Positions 48,127-56,535 are shown, counted from the stretch's first letter. The stretch is 64,000 nucleotides of DNA from Picocystis sp. L7 (GCA_020975725.1 QXJR01000003.1:1116001-1180000); one strand, 5' to 3'. The notes: generated by a model from the sequence alone, not told the origin. Numbers and translations are program-made.

Positions 48127-49566
48127 ATGGCGCCTAGACTCGCGAACGCGAACGTGGTGGCGAGCGCGGGATCCGCACCCCGCGCTCGTGCTTCCCGATG
48201 CCCACTCGCACCGATCCTGCGAGGAACGGACGACGCGCGCGGACTGGTGGCCGGTCCAGGCGCCGAAGCGCTCTTCGACCGAGACGTCGCGTTCCGAAGA
48301 TTGCAAGAACGAGCGCCTGGATTCAGGTCTCGAGTCTTCGTGCAAGACTGGACGTTTCTCACCGGAAAGAAGGTGCTCCAATGGCTCGGCGAAGTCGAAG
48401 AAGACACCCTGCCCAATTACCCGCAGTCGTTCCGAGACATGGTGGGACCCAAAGCGGCGCTGGTCTCCTCTGGAGCGTGGCACAAGCACATGTACAAGGT
48501 GATCTCCGCCGGGCTCACCGTGAAACAAGAGGACATCGATCACTTCCACGTCATCTGCAAGGAGGCGCTGGAAGAAATGACCAGAACGAGCGAGCAGGAA
48601 GGATGTGTGCTCGCTGAACCCATCATGAGAAAATTGACGTACAAGGCGGTGGTGGCAAAGGTGTTTGGAAAGCACAGCGATTTCGAAGACTACTTTGAAG
48701 AACTGCTTGCTGTGACCGACGGAATGATTTCCATCTTCCCCTTTGAGAAGTACCTACCCTGGTGTGCGTACTACAAAGGCGTACAGGCGAGGAAAAAACT
48801 GGCACTTGGGATCCAGAAAGTCATCGACAGAGTGAGGAATACCCAGGTCCCGTCCGACTTGGAAGGCAATAACGATATCATTTCCACTCTGGTATTCGGA
48901 GTGGATGAAGTAGGACTACCGCTTACAGACAGTGCCATTGTAGACAATGTGATTGCTCTGCTCATCGGAGGATTCGACAACACGTTCTCCACGATGGGGT
49001 GGCTGTTTTTCACACTCGCGGAAGAGGAGGAGTGGTTGAACAAGCTTGCTACAGAGTTCAGCAACAGTAGCAAAGGGGATGCAGCGCCTAGAAGGGGAGA
49101 TGTTGCAAACTGGAAAGTAGGCGACATGGTTTCAAAGGAGGTGCTTAGAATGCACTCTGCGGTAGGAGCGCTCTTCCGGAAAGCAGGCAAAGACCTCAAA
49201 TTTAATGGTTGGTCGATTCCGAAGGGATCGCCAATGTACATCTCTTCCAGAGGGGCTCACCTGCTGGACAATGAACACGGAGATGGCTTCCATCCAGAGA
49301 GATTCGACCCAGTCCTCAATGCAGGATCAGACCCGGCTTACTTCCCATTCGGGAATGGTCCGAGGATTTGCTCAGGTCGCCACATTGTGTATTTTTTGAT
49401 GAAGATGATGCTCTTCAATGCCGTACCCAACTACCGATGGAAAATTGTGGAAATGGGCGAGTTCAGAAAATTCCCCATCCCTTCTTACCCGTATCTAAAG
49501 ATAAAGATGGTTCGAGCCGATCTGAAACAGATGGGCAGTGTTGATCAAGAGCTGGCACGCATCTAA
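48127..49566 (+). CDS. Cytochrome P450
   Basis: 479 residues from the ATG at 48127. P450 hallmarks: I-helix LLIGGFDNTFSTMGW (one residue longer than the usual AGxDT spacing before Thr), ExxR in SKEVLRMHS, FHPERFDP (the PERF-like motif) and the heme loop FPFGNGPRICSGRH with the Cys ligand. The overall style is close to the CYP26/CYP120/CYP85-type clan. There is no N-terminal membrane anchor; the first 30 residues (MAPRLANANVVASAGSAPRARASR) look like a plastid leader. Substrate unknown; oxidation of a terpenoid, carotenoid or sterol is only a family-based possibility. The larger upstream open frame is promoter DNA. Confidence 0.93.
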   Translation: MAPRLANANVVASAGSAPRARASRCPLAPILRGTDDARGLVAGPGAEALFDRDVAFRRLQERAPGFRSRVFVQDWTFLTGKKVLQWLGEVEEDTLPNYPQSFRDMVGPKAALVSSGAWHKHMYKVISAGLTVKQEDIDHFHVICKEALEEMTRTSEQEGCVLAEPIMRKLTYKAVVAKVFGKHSDFEDYFEELLAVTDGMISIFPFEKYLPWCAYYKGVQARKKLALGIQKVIDRVRNTQVPSDLEGNNDIISTLVFGVDEVGLPLTDSAIVDNVIALLIGGFDNTFSTMGWLFFTLAEEEEWLNKLATEFSNSSKGDAAPRRGDVANWKVGDMVSKEVLRMHSAVGALFRKAGKDLKFNGWSIPKGSPMYISSRGAHLLDNEHGDGFHPERFDPVLNAGSDPAYFPFGNGPRICSGRHIVYFLMKMMLFNAVPNYRWKIVEMGEFRKFPIPSYPYLKIKMVRADLKQMGSVDQELARI

Positions 49567-49643
49567 ACACCGCTAGCAATTGATTAACACCTCAATTCGG
49601 TTATCCAATGAATTTTTGCATGCTTGATTCCGTTCAAATTATC

Positions 49644-51068
49644 CTATGCTGCATATGAAGGGGCAAGTCGTTCTTCTTGGTCAAACTGTTTGGCCCTCCT
49701 TGCCCTAAAATTTGCAATTGCCGATGTGTATTGAGATTCACGTAGATGAGTGGTCGCTGCCCTCCAGTCCCAATTTCGTACTTCCTCCCGTGCTTCAAAC
49801 CCCACCCTCTCCCTCAGCTCTTCGGACTCGAGCAGACTTTCTATATATTTGGCTGCCGCCTTTGTGTCACCCGACTCGTAAAGAAAGCCCACCTCTTCAT
49901 TCCTTGTGACAATGTCAGGTATACCCCCAGCCTTTACAGCTACAACTGGGACCCCCGCTGCCATTGCCTCGAGAACAACAAACCCTAGCGTTTCAGACTC
50001 TGAGGGCATGACAAACACGTCACCAGACGCGTACGCAGCACTCAGTTCCTGCCCTTTCAGCATGCCTATAAAATGGACCCATTTGCAATTCGCGAAGTGC
50101 CCCTCCAGTTCCTGGCGGTAGGGGCCATCACCAACGAAAGCCAATTGGGCATCAGGATGCTTTTTCCTCACTTCCTGCATTATTCTTTTCAAATACTTCA
50201 GGTTCTTCTCTGCACCTAGACGGCCAACATGCACAAGACATGGTGCCTTCGGCATTCCGCCAGTCAACCTTTGGCGCATGTCCTCGCACTTGTGCTTGGG
50301 GTGGAAGATCTCTGAATCTACCCCACGCAACCAAACCTCCAGTGCGTGCACGGCAGCTACACCGGCATGTGCCAGTTCTTCTGCCATGGCCTTTGAAGTA
50401 GTAAGTGTGAGGTCGGCCGCCTTGTGCACAAACCTGAGCAACGCCCACGCCGGTTTCACCAGCCAAGAGAACGTGTAGTCTGGGATGTACTTGGGTAGGT
50501 GCGTGTGATATGAGAGCACCAGTGGTACAGCCAGCATCTTGGCAAAAAGCATTGCTGCAAAAACCATCACACCTGGCGACGATGCATGGATGATATCGGG
50601 CTTGAATTCCTTCAGTGCGTAGTACACCCTTGGGCTGAGCGGCAGCGAAAGTGGCAGGACAGGATACCAGGGCAGCCGGAACGCCCTAGTTGGCACGACC
50701 TTGGCCCCAAAGTACTCCTCGGGTTCCGGCGTGTTGCTGTCTTCCGGCACCACGGCCATGACGTCGTCCCCTGCTTCCCGCAAGAACCGGATAGCGTTGC
50801 AGAACCGGTTCTTGTATCCGCAGATGTAGGTGAACGGGGAAGGCTCCACGAAAAGTGCAACCTTACGAGATGGCACTTTCGGCTGCGGCGATGCGGTTGA
50901 GATTCCGTCCTCGGCCAAGCACCTCGCGACTTTCGCACTCGAGCGTGTGCGTCCTTGTTGCTTCGTCCCGGCTGCACGATTCGATCCTTTCGGAGCGATC
51001 CACCGCTCGTGTGCATTACCTGCACATCTCACGCTGGTCGTTGGGCCTTTGCACGTGCACGACGCCAT
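49644..51068 (-). CDS. SQD2: Sulfoquinovosyl transferase SQD2-like, GT4 glycosyltransferase
   Basis: 474 residues from the ATG at 51068. After a plastid-type leader (to about residue 65) comes KVALFVEPSPFTYICGYKNR, the start of the GT4 N-domain as in SQD2. Then follow PDIIHASSPGVMVFAA, LVLSYHTHLPKYI, the nucleotide-sugar domain VHVGRLGAEKNLKYLK, and the EX7E region SESETLGFVVLEAMAAGVP. SQD2 transfers sulfoquinovose from UDP-sulfoquinovose to diacylglycerol, making SQDG of thylakoid membranes. The match through the N-domain (HTHLPKYIPDYTFSWLVKP) distinguishes it from other GT4 enzymes. Length is normal. Confidence 0.92.
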   Translation of the reverse strand: MASCTCKGPTTSVRCAGNAHERWIAPKGSNRAAGTKQQGRTRSSAKVARCLAEDGISTASPQPKVPSRKVALFVEPSPFTYICGYKNRFCNAIRFLREAGDDVMAVVPEDSNTPEPEEYFGAKVVPTRAFRLPWYPVLPLSLPLSPRVYYALKEFKPDIIHASSPGVMVFAAMLFAKMLAVPLVLSYHTHLPKYIPDYTFSWLVKPAWALLRFVHKAADLTLTTSKAMAEELAHAGVAAVHALEVWLRGVDSEIFHPKHKCEDMRQRLTGGMPKAPCLVHVGRLGAEKNLKYLKRIMQEVRKKHPDAQLAFVGDGPYRQELEGHFANCKWVHFIGMLKGQELSAAYASGDVFVMPSESETLGFVVLEAMAAGVPVVAVKAGGIPDIVTRNEEVGFLYESGDTKAAAKYIESLLESEELRERVGFEAREEVRNWDWRAATTHLRESQYTSAIANFRARRAKQFDQEERLAPSYAA

Positions 51069-51659
51069 CTCTCGTGGCGTGGAAGCGCCTCTGGCGCAGG
51101 CAGGAGGCACGTGTGCGCGCGCCTTGGCGCGCGTTGGTCGCCTGTTCGGCTACGTTCTTCGTCCAAGAAGAAGGGTGTCGATTGGTGGATTCCAAAGGAA
51201 GAATTTACCAGTTTGATCGGAACGATTGGAACGGATCGATCGGAGGCATCTCGGTGGATCCCCGGGTAAGATTCCGGATCCACTTCCTCTGCGGCACATG
51301 AAGTAAATTCGACGGAGACGTCGGACGGGGCTCCGTCACGTTGGGTGGGAAACGACGCGATGCGAAGAGAAGAACGTCTGGTTCACATGGTCCGGTCCGT
51401 CTGGGATGGACGTCTCACCGTGCGAAGCGCGTTGGTGCGACACCGTCGAATTGACGCCGTTTCCACTCGAAGCATGAATATGCCTCCGCGGATCGCATCT
51501 TCCACGGCATCTGTGTGCCACCACAAGGAGAGCTGACGTGACGGAAGCGTGCTTTCGGTGTGTACCAAAGGGCAGCGGTGCGGACCCTGGGATGCGGCAG
51601 GCCAGGAGCGGGACACCAGTCCGCATTGTTCCGAAGGGGGAAAGGTAGTCCTCGTGGTC
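51069..51659. other. Intergenic region upstream of SQD2
   Basis: About 590 bp between the SQD2 start and the 3' end of the Qc-SNARE gene. Near 51210-51260 it has TTTGATCGG, GATTGGAACGGATCGATCGG and GGTGGATCCCCGG words, probably SQD2 promoter. Open frames here are G/C-rich shadows; no gene is supported. Confidence 0.5.
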
Positions 51660-52352
51660 TCACGTGATCCTGACCACGAAGATCAGCAGGAACACCAGAC
51701 CCACGATGAGCAGGATCAGGAAGCACATGGTCTTGAAGCCTCCCGATCTCTTCATGATGTAGGCAATGCGCTTCTGCAGCGTTTTGACGTTCCGGTGGGT
51801 GTAGTCCAGGTCCTCGTCGAGGTCCTCCAGGAGGCGCTGGTGCAAGCTCAGCTCGTCGTTGATGGTCAAAGCTACGTGCTTGATTCCGGACACGTCGCGA
51901 GACATGCTTTCGATGTTCCCGTCCTGGTCCCGCATGATCGTGTCTTGCAATTGCAAGATCTCTCCGGTCTCCAAGTTGGCCGTCCTCTCCGTCTCCCTCG
52001 GTGCTCCCTGCGGTCGCGGATCTCCCGACGTCGCCTTCTTTCCCGCCTGGCCGAGCAGGTCGGTCATGTTCGCGCGTTTCGCGTTCAGGACGGCGACGAG
52101 CTGCTTCCTTCGCTGCACTTCTTGGTCCGTGGCCTTCCCGCCTTCCTCCACCGTCCTGTTCAACGCGTCGATCTTCTTCTGGAGCGCACCGAGCTTCCTC
52201 CTGGCGACCGCAGCCAGCCTCGCCGCGTCCACCCCGCGTTTGGCGAGTTCGCTTCTTTCTTGGATGCATTCCATCGCCTCTCCTGCCTCCAGCTCCGCGT
52301 CCTCGTGCAGACGCAGCCATTCCGAGCCGGTGTCTTTGCGCGCGTTCGCCAT
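51660..52352 (-). CDS. Qc-SNARE (syntaxin 8 / SYP5-like)
   Basis: 230 residues, tail-anchored. A helical N-terminal domain (LKRGVDAARLAAVARRKLGAL style) precedes a SNARE helix from about 130: LQLQDTIMRDQDGNIESMSR, then NDELSLHQRLLEDLDEDLD with the zero-layer Gln in LHQRLL. It ends in a C-terminal membrane anchor (FKTMCFLILLIVGLVFLLIF) with a short tail. Single SNARE motif and Q at layer zero place it with Qc SNAREs acting in trans-Golgi, endosome or vacuole fusion. Start ATG at 52352 (MANARKDTG); another ATG lies three codons upstream. Confidence 0.88.
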   Translation of the reverse strand: MANARKDTGSEWLRLHEDAELEAGEAMECIQERSELAKRGVDAARLAAVARRKLGALQKKIDALNRTVEEGGKATDQEVQRRKQLVAVLNAKRANMTDLLGQAGKKATSGDPRPQGAPRETERTANLETGEILQLQDTIMRDQDGNIESMSRDVSGIKHVALTINDELSLHQRLLEDLDEDLDYTHRNVKTLQKRIAYIMKRSGGFKTMCFLILLIVGLVFLLIFVVRIT

Positions 52353-53021
52353 CGCTCCCACCGCGCTCGTCCCGGACCTTCGGGTTGACTCCCGGGTTCA
52401 CCCCCTTTCTCTCGGTTCGCCCATGGGAGGCACCCCGGTTCAATCGGGATGGTTCAATCGGATCCATCCCGTTTGGAGAAGATACTCCCAGCCATGGTCG
52501 AGGGGACGTTCGCCGTCCGGGAAGGGATCGATGGGACTCGGGATGACCTCGGTGCGGAACATAGGAGAGGTCGGCAGCATGAAGTGCGTGGGACACGGTA
52601 GCACTGGCTCGTCCGGATGGACGGGTTCCAGTGGAAGGTCAGAAGGGACGGGTAGAGAGAACAGGGTGGACGCTCGCTGCTGTGTTGGACTCTTGCGATT
52701 GCGAGGGATGGGAAGAGCACGTCGAATGGAACCTTCGGTACGCACGCGGTCCAACCCAGAACCCGGTGTTGTGACTCGCACGCTCGTGAGTTGAACTGCA
52801 GCACCAGGTAGCGAATTGCCGGTGAGAATGATCCATCTCCCTCACCCAACACCCACCGAGAAAGGTTGTTCGGTCCACACCCCGTCGGCTCCATCCTGGC
52901 CCCAGGAGAGTTTCTTCTCGGCCGAGGAGGGGTACGTACGTGTCGTCTTCGGTGGTCGGTGGAGACGCGCCATTCGTCGGCTCTTTGCTTCGGGAAGAGG
53001 CGGCGGTCGGTCGCGAAGACG
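52353..53021. promoter_or_regulatory. Bidirectional promoter, Qc-SNARE / FolD
   Basis: About 670 bp. Close to the SNARE start it holds CGGGTTGACTCCCGGGTTCACCC and then two direct copies of GGTTCAATCGG at 52438-52448 and 52451-52461. Related boxes (as GGTTGAA or CGATTGAACC) appear ahead of the genes at 27136 and 31369. No gene is seen; a minus-strand frame here has no ATG and reads through the boxes. Confidence 0.6.
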
Positions 53022-54041
53022 ATGGAAGGCACGCCCGAGAGCGAGTATCTGATGGGAAACGTGCTCAACGGGAAGCTGGTGGCCGACCAGATCCGGAAGG
53101 AGATCGCGGAGGAGGTGGCCGACCTGAAGCGCACCTATGGGAAGGTGCCTGGCCTGGCCGTGGTCATCGTGGGCGAAAGGAAGGATTCGCAGACCTACGT
53201 GAGGATGAAGCGGAAAGCGTGTGCAGAGGTGGGCATGGCGTCGATTTCGGAAGACCTGCCGGAAACCATCACCGAGGAAGAGCTCATCCAGAAGGTGCGG
53301 AAGCTCAACGCCAACCCCGCCGTACACGGCATCCTCGTCCAGCTGCCACTGCCCAGGCACATCGACGAAGAGAAGGTGGTGTCGGAAATCAGCATCCAGA
53401 AGGACGTGGATGGCTTCCATCCCATCAACACAGGGACCTTGTCCATGAAAGGGAGGGATCCACTGTTCACGCCGTGCACGCCCATGGGTTGCATCGAGCT
53501 CCTCAGACGGTGCAAGGTGCCCATGGCCGGCAAGCAAGCCGTGGTCATCGGTCGCTCCAACATCGTGGGCATGCCGGCGGCCATGCTGCTGGTGAAGGAG
53601 GACGCCACCGTCACCATCTGTCATTCCAAGACCAAGTACATGGATCGAGTCGTGAAGGAAGCCGACATCGTCATTGCCGGTGCAGGTTCGCCTCGCCTGG
53701 TGAAGAAGCACTGGGTGAAGCCGGGCGCGGCGGTGATCGACGTGGGCACGAACGCCGTGGAAGACGCCACGAAGAAATCGGGATACAGGCTAGTGGGAGA
53801 CGTAGATTTCGAAGGCGTGAAGGAAGTGGCGGGCGTCCTCACGCCGGTCCCTGGCGGCGTGGGTCCCATGACCATCGCCATGTTGCTGAAGAACACCTTG
53901 GAGAGCGGACGGAGGTCCATGGCCACGTCTTCGTCCACGAAGCGAACGACGGAGTTTTCCTTGGTGGCGGCCTTGGGCTGCGCTTTGGTGTTCACCATGT
54001 GCACGGCCAAGGCGTGGCAGCGTTGGAAGGATCGTCCCTGA
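53022..54041 (+). CDS. folD: FolD: methylenetetrahydrofolate dehydrogenase/cyclohydrolase with a hydrophobic C-terminal tail
   Basis: 339 residues. Bifunctional enzyme of one-carbon metabolism (5,10-methylene-THF to 10-formyl-THF). Catalytic Tyr59 and Lys63 lie in DSQTYVRMKRKAC. QLPLPRHID (108-115), IQKDVDGFHP (125-134), GRSNIVGMPAAMLL (177-190) and PVPGGVGPMTIAMLL (276-290) are all intact. Beyond the normal end near residue 295, a Ser/Thr/Lys linker leads into a single hydrophobic helix, FSLVAALGCALVFTMCTAKA (about 312-331), and a basic tail QRWKDRP. This layout resembles a tail anchor and is unusual for FolD. Start ATG at 53022. The stop is 7 bp from the stop of the convergent mini-RNase III gene. 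Confidence 0.93.
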   Translation: MEGTPESEYLMGNVLNGKLVADQIRKEIAEEVADLKRTYGKVPGLAVVIVGERKDSQTYVRMKRKACAEVGMASISEDLPETITEEELIQKVRKLNANPAVHGILVQLPLPRHIDEEKVVSEISIQKDVDGFHPINTGTLSMKGRDPLFTPCTPMGCIELLRRCKVPMAGKQAVVIGRSNIVGMPAAMLLVKEDATVTICHSKTKYMDRVVKEADIVIAGAGSPRLVKKHWVKPGAAVIDVGTNAVEDATKKSGYRLVGDVDFEGVKEVAGVLTPVPGGVGPMTIAMLLKNTLESGRRSMATSSSTKRTTEFSLVAALGCALVFTMCTAKAWQRWKDRP

Positions 54042-54048
54042 TCTTCGT

Positions 54049-54582
54049 TCATTCGCCTCCAACCACGTGTCGGGTTCCTACGTTCTTCTCCGCTACGTCC
54101 ACGAGCTGGCAGCAACGCAAGACTTCCGCGAGGCGTTCTGGCGAGCGGAGGTACAGGTATCCCACCAAGGCTTCCAGGCCTGTGGCTTGTGCATACACGT
54201 TTCCGCGATCCCGCAATCGTTCCGGCACCTTGCCCACACCGTTGCGACCCCATCGCATCACGCGCATTTCCACGTCGGTGAGGCAACCTTCGCGCGCCAG
54301 TTTCTCCGCACAGGCGGCCTGGGACTCGGCACGGACCGCGTCCTGGACCGCTTGGACGTAGTTGGACGTGCGCTTGGCCGGGTTCAGGTGCCGCTCGCGC
54401 GCGTGGAGCTCCCAGACGCCGTCGCCGAGGAAGGCCAGCGTCGCCGGCGAGTGGATGGCGCGCGGATCCGCGGCTTCCACGCTCCTGCCGGCGTTCGAAG
54501 ACGCGTACGGCGGCCTGGTGGTGGACCAGGCGCGCCTGCCGCGGGACGCAGAGGCGTTCGCGAACGCGCTGCGTCGCTCCAT
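54049..54582 (-). CDS. Mini-RNase III (MrnC-like), plastid-type
   Basis: 177 residues if started at the ATG at 54582. The core begins PATLAFLGDGVWELHARERH with Asp54 at the family's catalytic position. It continues with RTSNYVQAVQDAVRAESQAA, LTDVEMRVMRWGRN and YAQATGLEALVGYLYLRSPE (Glu137, the second acidic site). This is the stand-alone RNase III domain that matures 23S rRNA in bacteria and plastids. The first 44 residues (MERRSAFANASASRGRRAWS...) resemble a plastid leader. No other Met precedes the core, so this start makes the gene overlap the Nudix coding region on the other strand by 128 bp. A spliced upstream exon is the alternative. Confidence 0.78.
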   Translation of the reverse strand: MERRSAFANASASRGRRAWSTTRPPYASSNAGRSVEAADPRAIHSPATLAFLGDGVWELHARERHLNPAKRTSNYVQAVQDAVRAESQAACAEKLAREGCLTDVEMRVMRWGRNGVGKVPERLRDRGNVYAQATGLEALVGYLYLRSPERLAEVLRCCQLVDVAEKNVGTRHVVGGE

Positions 54583-55363
54583 GCGCGCCTGGCGCGCGTC
54601 GGGAAAGCGAGGCGTGTGGCTGTCGCTGCCGACGAACCGCGTGCGACTGGTCGCGCCGGCCGTGGAGCAAGGATTCGCCTTCCACCACGCCGAAGAGACG
54701 CACGTGATGCTGGCCGCCTGGCTGCCCAAAGACCAGCCCAACACGCTGCCGCCCAACGCGTCCCACCAAGTCGGCGTCGGCGGCGTCGTCACCAATGGAC
54801 GTGGCGAACTGCTCGTGGTGCAGGAGAAGCACGGACCGCTCCGTGGAAAAGGGATCTGGAAGATACCCACCGGACTCGCCGAACCAGGAGAAGAAGTGGC
54901 CGATGCAGCCGTGCGAGAAGTGCAAGAAGAGACAGGCATACGGACCGCGTTCCACAAACTCGTCGCGTTCCGACAGTCCCACGGACTGGCCTTCGGGAAG
55001 AGCGACCTCTTCTTCATCTGCGCACTCGAAGCGATCGAAGGACAGGACATCGTGGTGCAGGAGAAAGAAATCGAACGGGCCAGGTGGATGCCGGTGGATG
55101 AATACGTCCAGCAGGAATTCTTCCGACGCGGAGCCTTGCACCGGAAGATGAATCAAGTGATCGAGGACGTGGTGAAGAACGGAGCCCATCATGGGTTCGA
55201 AGGACGTCCTTTCGAAACGTCGCGACCGGGACAGTGCCAGTACCTCTACTACCCGTCCAGCTTCTCCTGCATCGCCCAAGAGGAACCGGAAGACGGGAAC
55301 GTCGATCCATTGGGCGACGACGTGGACAAGAGGGGAAAAACCCACGCAGAACGGACCGAATGA
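54455..55363 (+). CDS. Nudix hydrolase, NUDT6/AtNUDX2-8-like
   Basis: 302 residues from the ATG at 54455 (MARGSAAST); the longer frame starts at TTG. The N-terminal domain typical of NUDT6 and the plant relatives is present: FEDAYGGLVVDQARLP, RRSMRAWRASGKRGVWLSLP and GFAFHHAEETHVMLAAWLP. The Nudix box spans 140-162: GLAEPGEEVADAAVREVQEE followed by TGI, a full GX5EX7REUXEEXGU match. The C-terminus has a disordered acidic extension. Such enzymes hydrolyse nucleoside diphosphate derivatives (NADH, ADP-ribose); the exact substrate is unknown. Its first 128 bp of coding sequence are also read, antisense, by the proposed mini-RNase III start region. Confidence 0.9.
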   Translation: MARGSAASTLLPAFEDAYGGLVVDQARLPRDAEAFANALRRSMRAWRASGKRGVWLSLPTNRVRLVAPAVEQGFAFHHAEETHVMLAAWLPKDQPNTLPPNASHQVGVGGVVTNGRGELLVVQEKHGPLRGKGIWKIPTGLAEPGEEVADAAVREVQEETGIRTAFHKLVAFRQSHGLAFGKSDLFFICALEAIEGQDIVVQEKEIERARWMPVDEYVQQEFFRRGALHRKMNQVIEDVVKNGAHHGFEGRPFETSRPGQCQYLYYPSSFSCIAQEEPEDGNVDPLGDDVDKRGKTHAERTE

Positions 55364-55551
55364 ATCCACCTGCAGCTCACAAAAACCTACTGTACTACCT
55401 TATTTGGTGCTTCGAACGGACGGACGATGGTGCCACGCCGATGCGATCGCCAACCTCCCCCTCTGGCAAACCTCACGCGCGACGCCCGACCACGAAGGAA
55501 GACGGACCATCACCGCGCTCCGTCGTTGGGGATCGGATCGCACCCATTCGA

Positions 55552-56265
55552 TCATTTGGTACAGGAGAATCCTTTGCACGCTGCAAGGAAGATGACGAAA
55601 GCGAGGAGCAGGAGAGCAGCGATGATCACGAGGGTGAGCTTCATGTTTTGGCACCACAAGGCCCTGCGTAGCTTCCGTCCCTTGTTTCTGAACTGCATGG
55701 CGTGGTCTCTCATGCTATCCGACTTGATCATCACGTCCTCCAGCTTTTCTCCTCTCTGCAACACCTTATCTATGTTCATGACCATGACGTTCTTCGTGTC
55801 TTCTATCTGGCTCTTCACTTGTGTGATCTTGTTGTTTCCCCCATCGTAGACCTTCTCCATTTCGACCTTGATGTGCTGGGAGAACTTCTTGAAAGGTCCT
55901 GCGTTTTCTTCCGGTCCCATGATCTGTTCGGTGCTGTACTGTCTGTGGAACTGTTCCTTGAGCTTCCCGAGGAACAGCATGGCGGCGTTCGCCGTGAAGT
56001 CGGCGGCAGCGATGCACCCGAAGCACACGGAATCGCTCAGGAGCACGTACGCCACCCTCCTGGAGTCCAGGTTGAAGTTGAACTGCCCGCTTTCGCCGCG
56101 CAGCTTGGTCATCATGGCCACGGCCGTTTTTCGGAGGTTCTCCAGCGGCGGTGCGGCGGTCATCCCTCCGAGCGGCACGCTGGAGGACGCCATCGGGGAT
56201 CCCGTGACGTGGTCCGCCCACACGGTCCTCCCTTTGCCCACGAACGCGTAGATCACGCTCGCCAT
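55552..56265 (-). CDS. R-SNARE, VAMP7-like longin
   Basis: 237 residues. An N-terminal longin-like region (MASVIYAFVGKGRTVWADHV, YVLLSDSVCFGCIAAADF) is followed by the R-SNARE motif from about 145 (ITQVKSQIEDTKNVMVMNID, VLQRGEKLEDVM) with the zero-layer Arg in LQRGEK. A C-terminal anchor follows (LTLVIIAALLLLAFVIFLAA). This is the standard VAMP7/VAMP72 layout for fusion with endosome, vacuole or plasma membrane. It is divergent from the Sec14 gene and shares its promoter. Confidence 0.93.
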   Translation of the reverse strand: MASVIYAFVGKGRTVWADHVTGSPMASSSVPLGGMTAAPPLENLRKTAVAMMTKLRGESGQFNFNLDSRRVAYVLLSDSVCFGCIAAADFTANAAMLFLGKLKEQFHRQYSTEQIMGPEENAGPFKKFSQHIKVEMEKVYDGGNNKITQVKSQIEDTKNVMVMNIDKVLQRGEKLEDVMIKSDSMRDHAMQFRNKGRKLRRALWCQNMKLTLVIIAALLLLAFVIFLAACKGFSCTK

Positions 56266-56535
56266 CGCCGGCGTGCTGCGCGCGTGCCTCGCGAAACGCC
56301 AATCGACACCTGCTGCTTCCTACGAAGGACTCGAACCAGAGACCCCCCAGGTTAACCCGTGCAAAAACTCGGGGGGACGCGAACCGTCCCCATCGATACC
56401 TTTTCGTCCGTTCTTGGGGCGCGGAGGGGGGCGGGACGGGGCGTCATCGAGATCTCGTTCGAAAGCGTTCGATATCTCCGGGGTGGGGGGGGGGAGGAGG
56501 TCGAGGGAGGTCGTTCGAGCGGTCGAAGGAGGACG
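56266..56535. promoter_or_regulatory. Bidirectional promoter, VAMP / Sec14
   Basis: 270 bp. Contains GTTAACCCGTG at 56351-56361 (same word at 47444), ATCGATACC near 56393, and the palindromic block ATCGAGATCTCGTTCGAAAG (from 56446) followed by CGTTCGATATCTCC (to 56479). Then comes a G-rich run before the Sec14 start. Confidence 0.62.

Noticed and set aside
52440-52781. 113-codon minus-strand frame between SNARE and FolD
   Set aside because: Lacks an ATG start and reads through the repeated GGTTCAATCGG boxes.
53621-55369. 582-codon minus-strand frame across FolD, mini-RNase III and Nudix genes
   Set aside because: It is antisense to two well-supported enzymes and carries no family motif; it is in a different frame from the mini-RNase III core.
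56318-56350. tRNA-like word GGACTCGAACCAGAG
   Set aside because: Looks like a T-arm in reverse, but the flanking 5-bp stems do not pair and no cloverleaf can be drawn.
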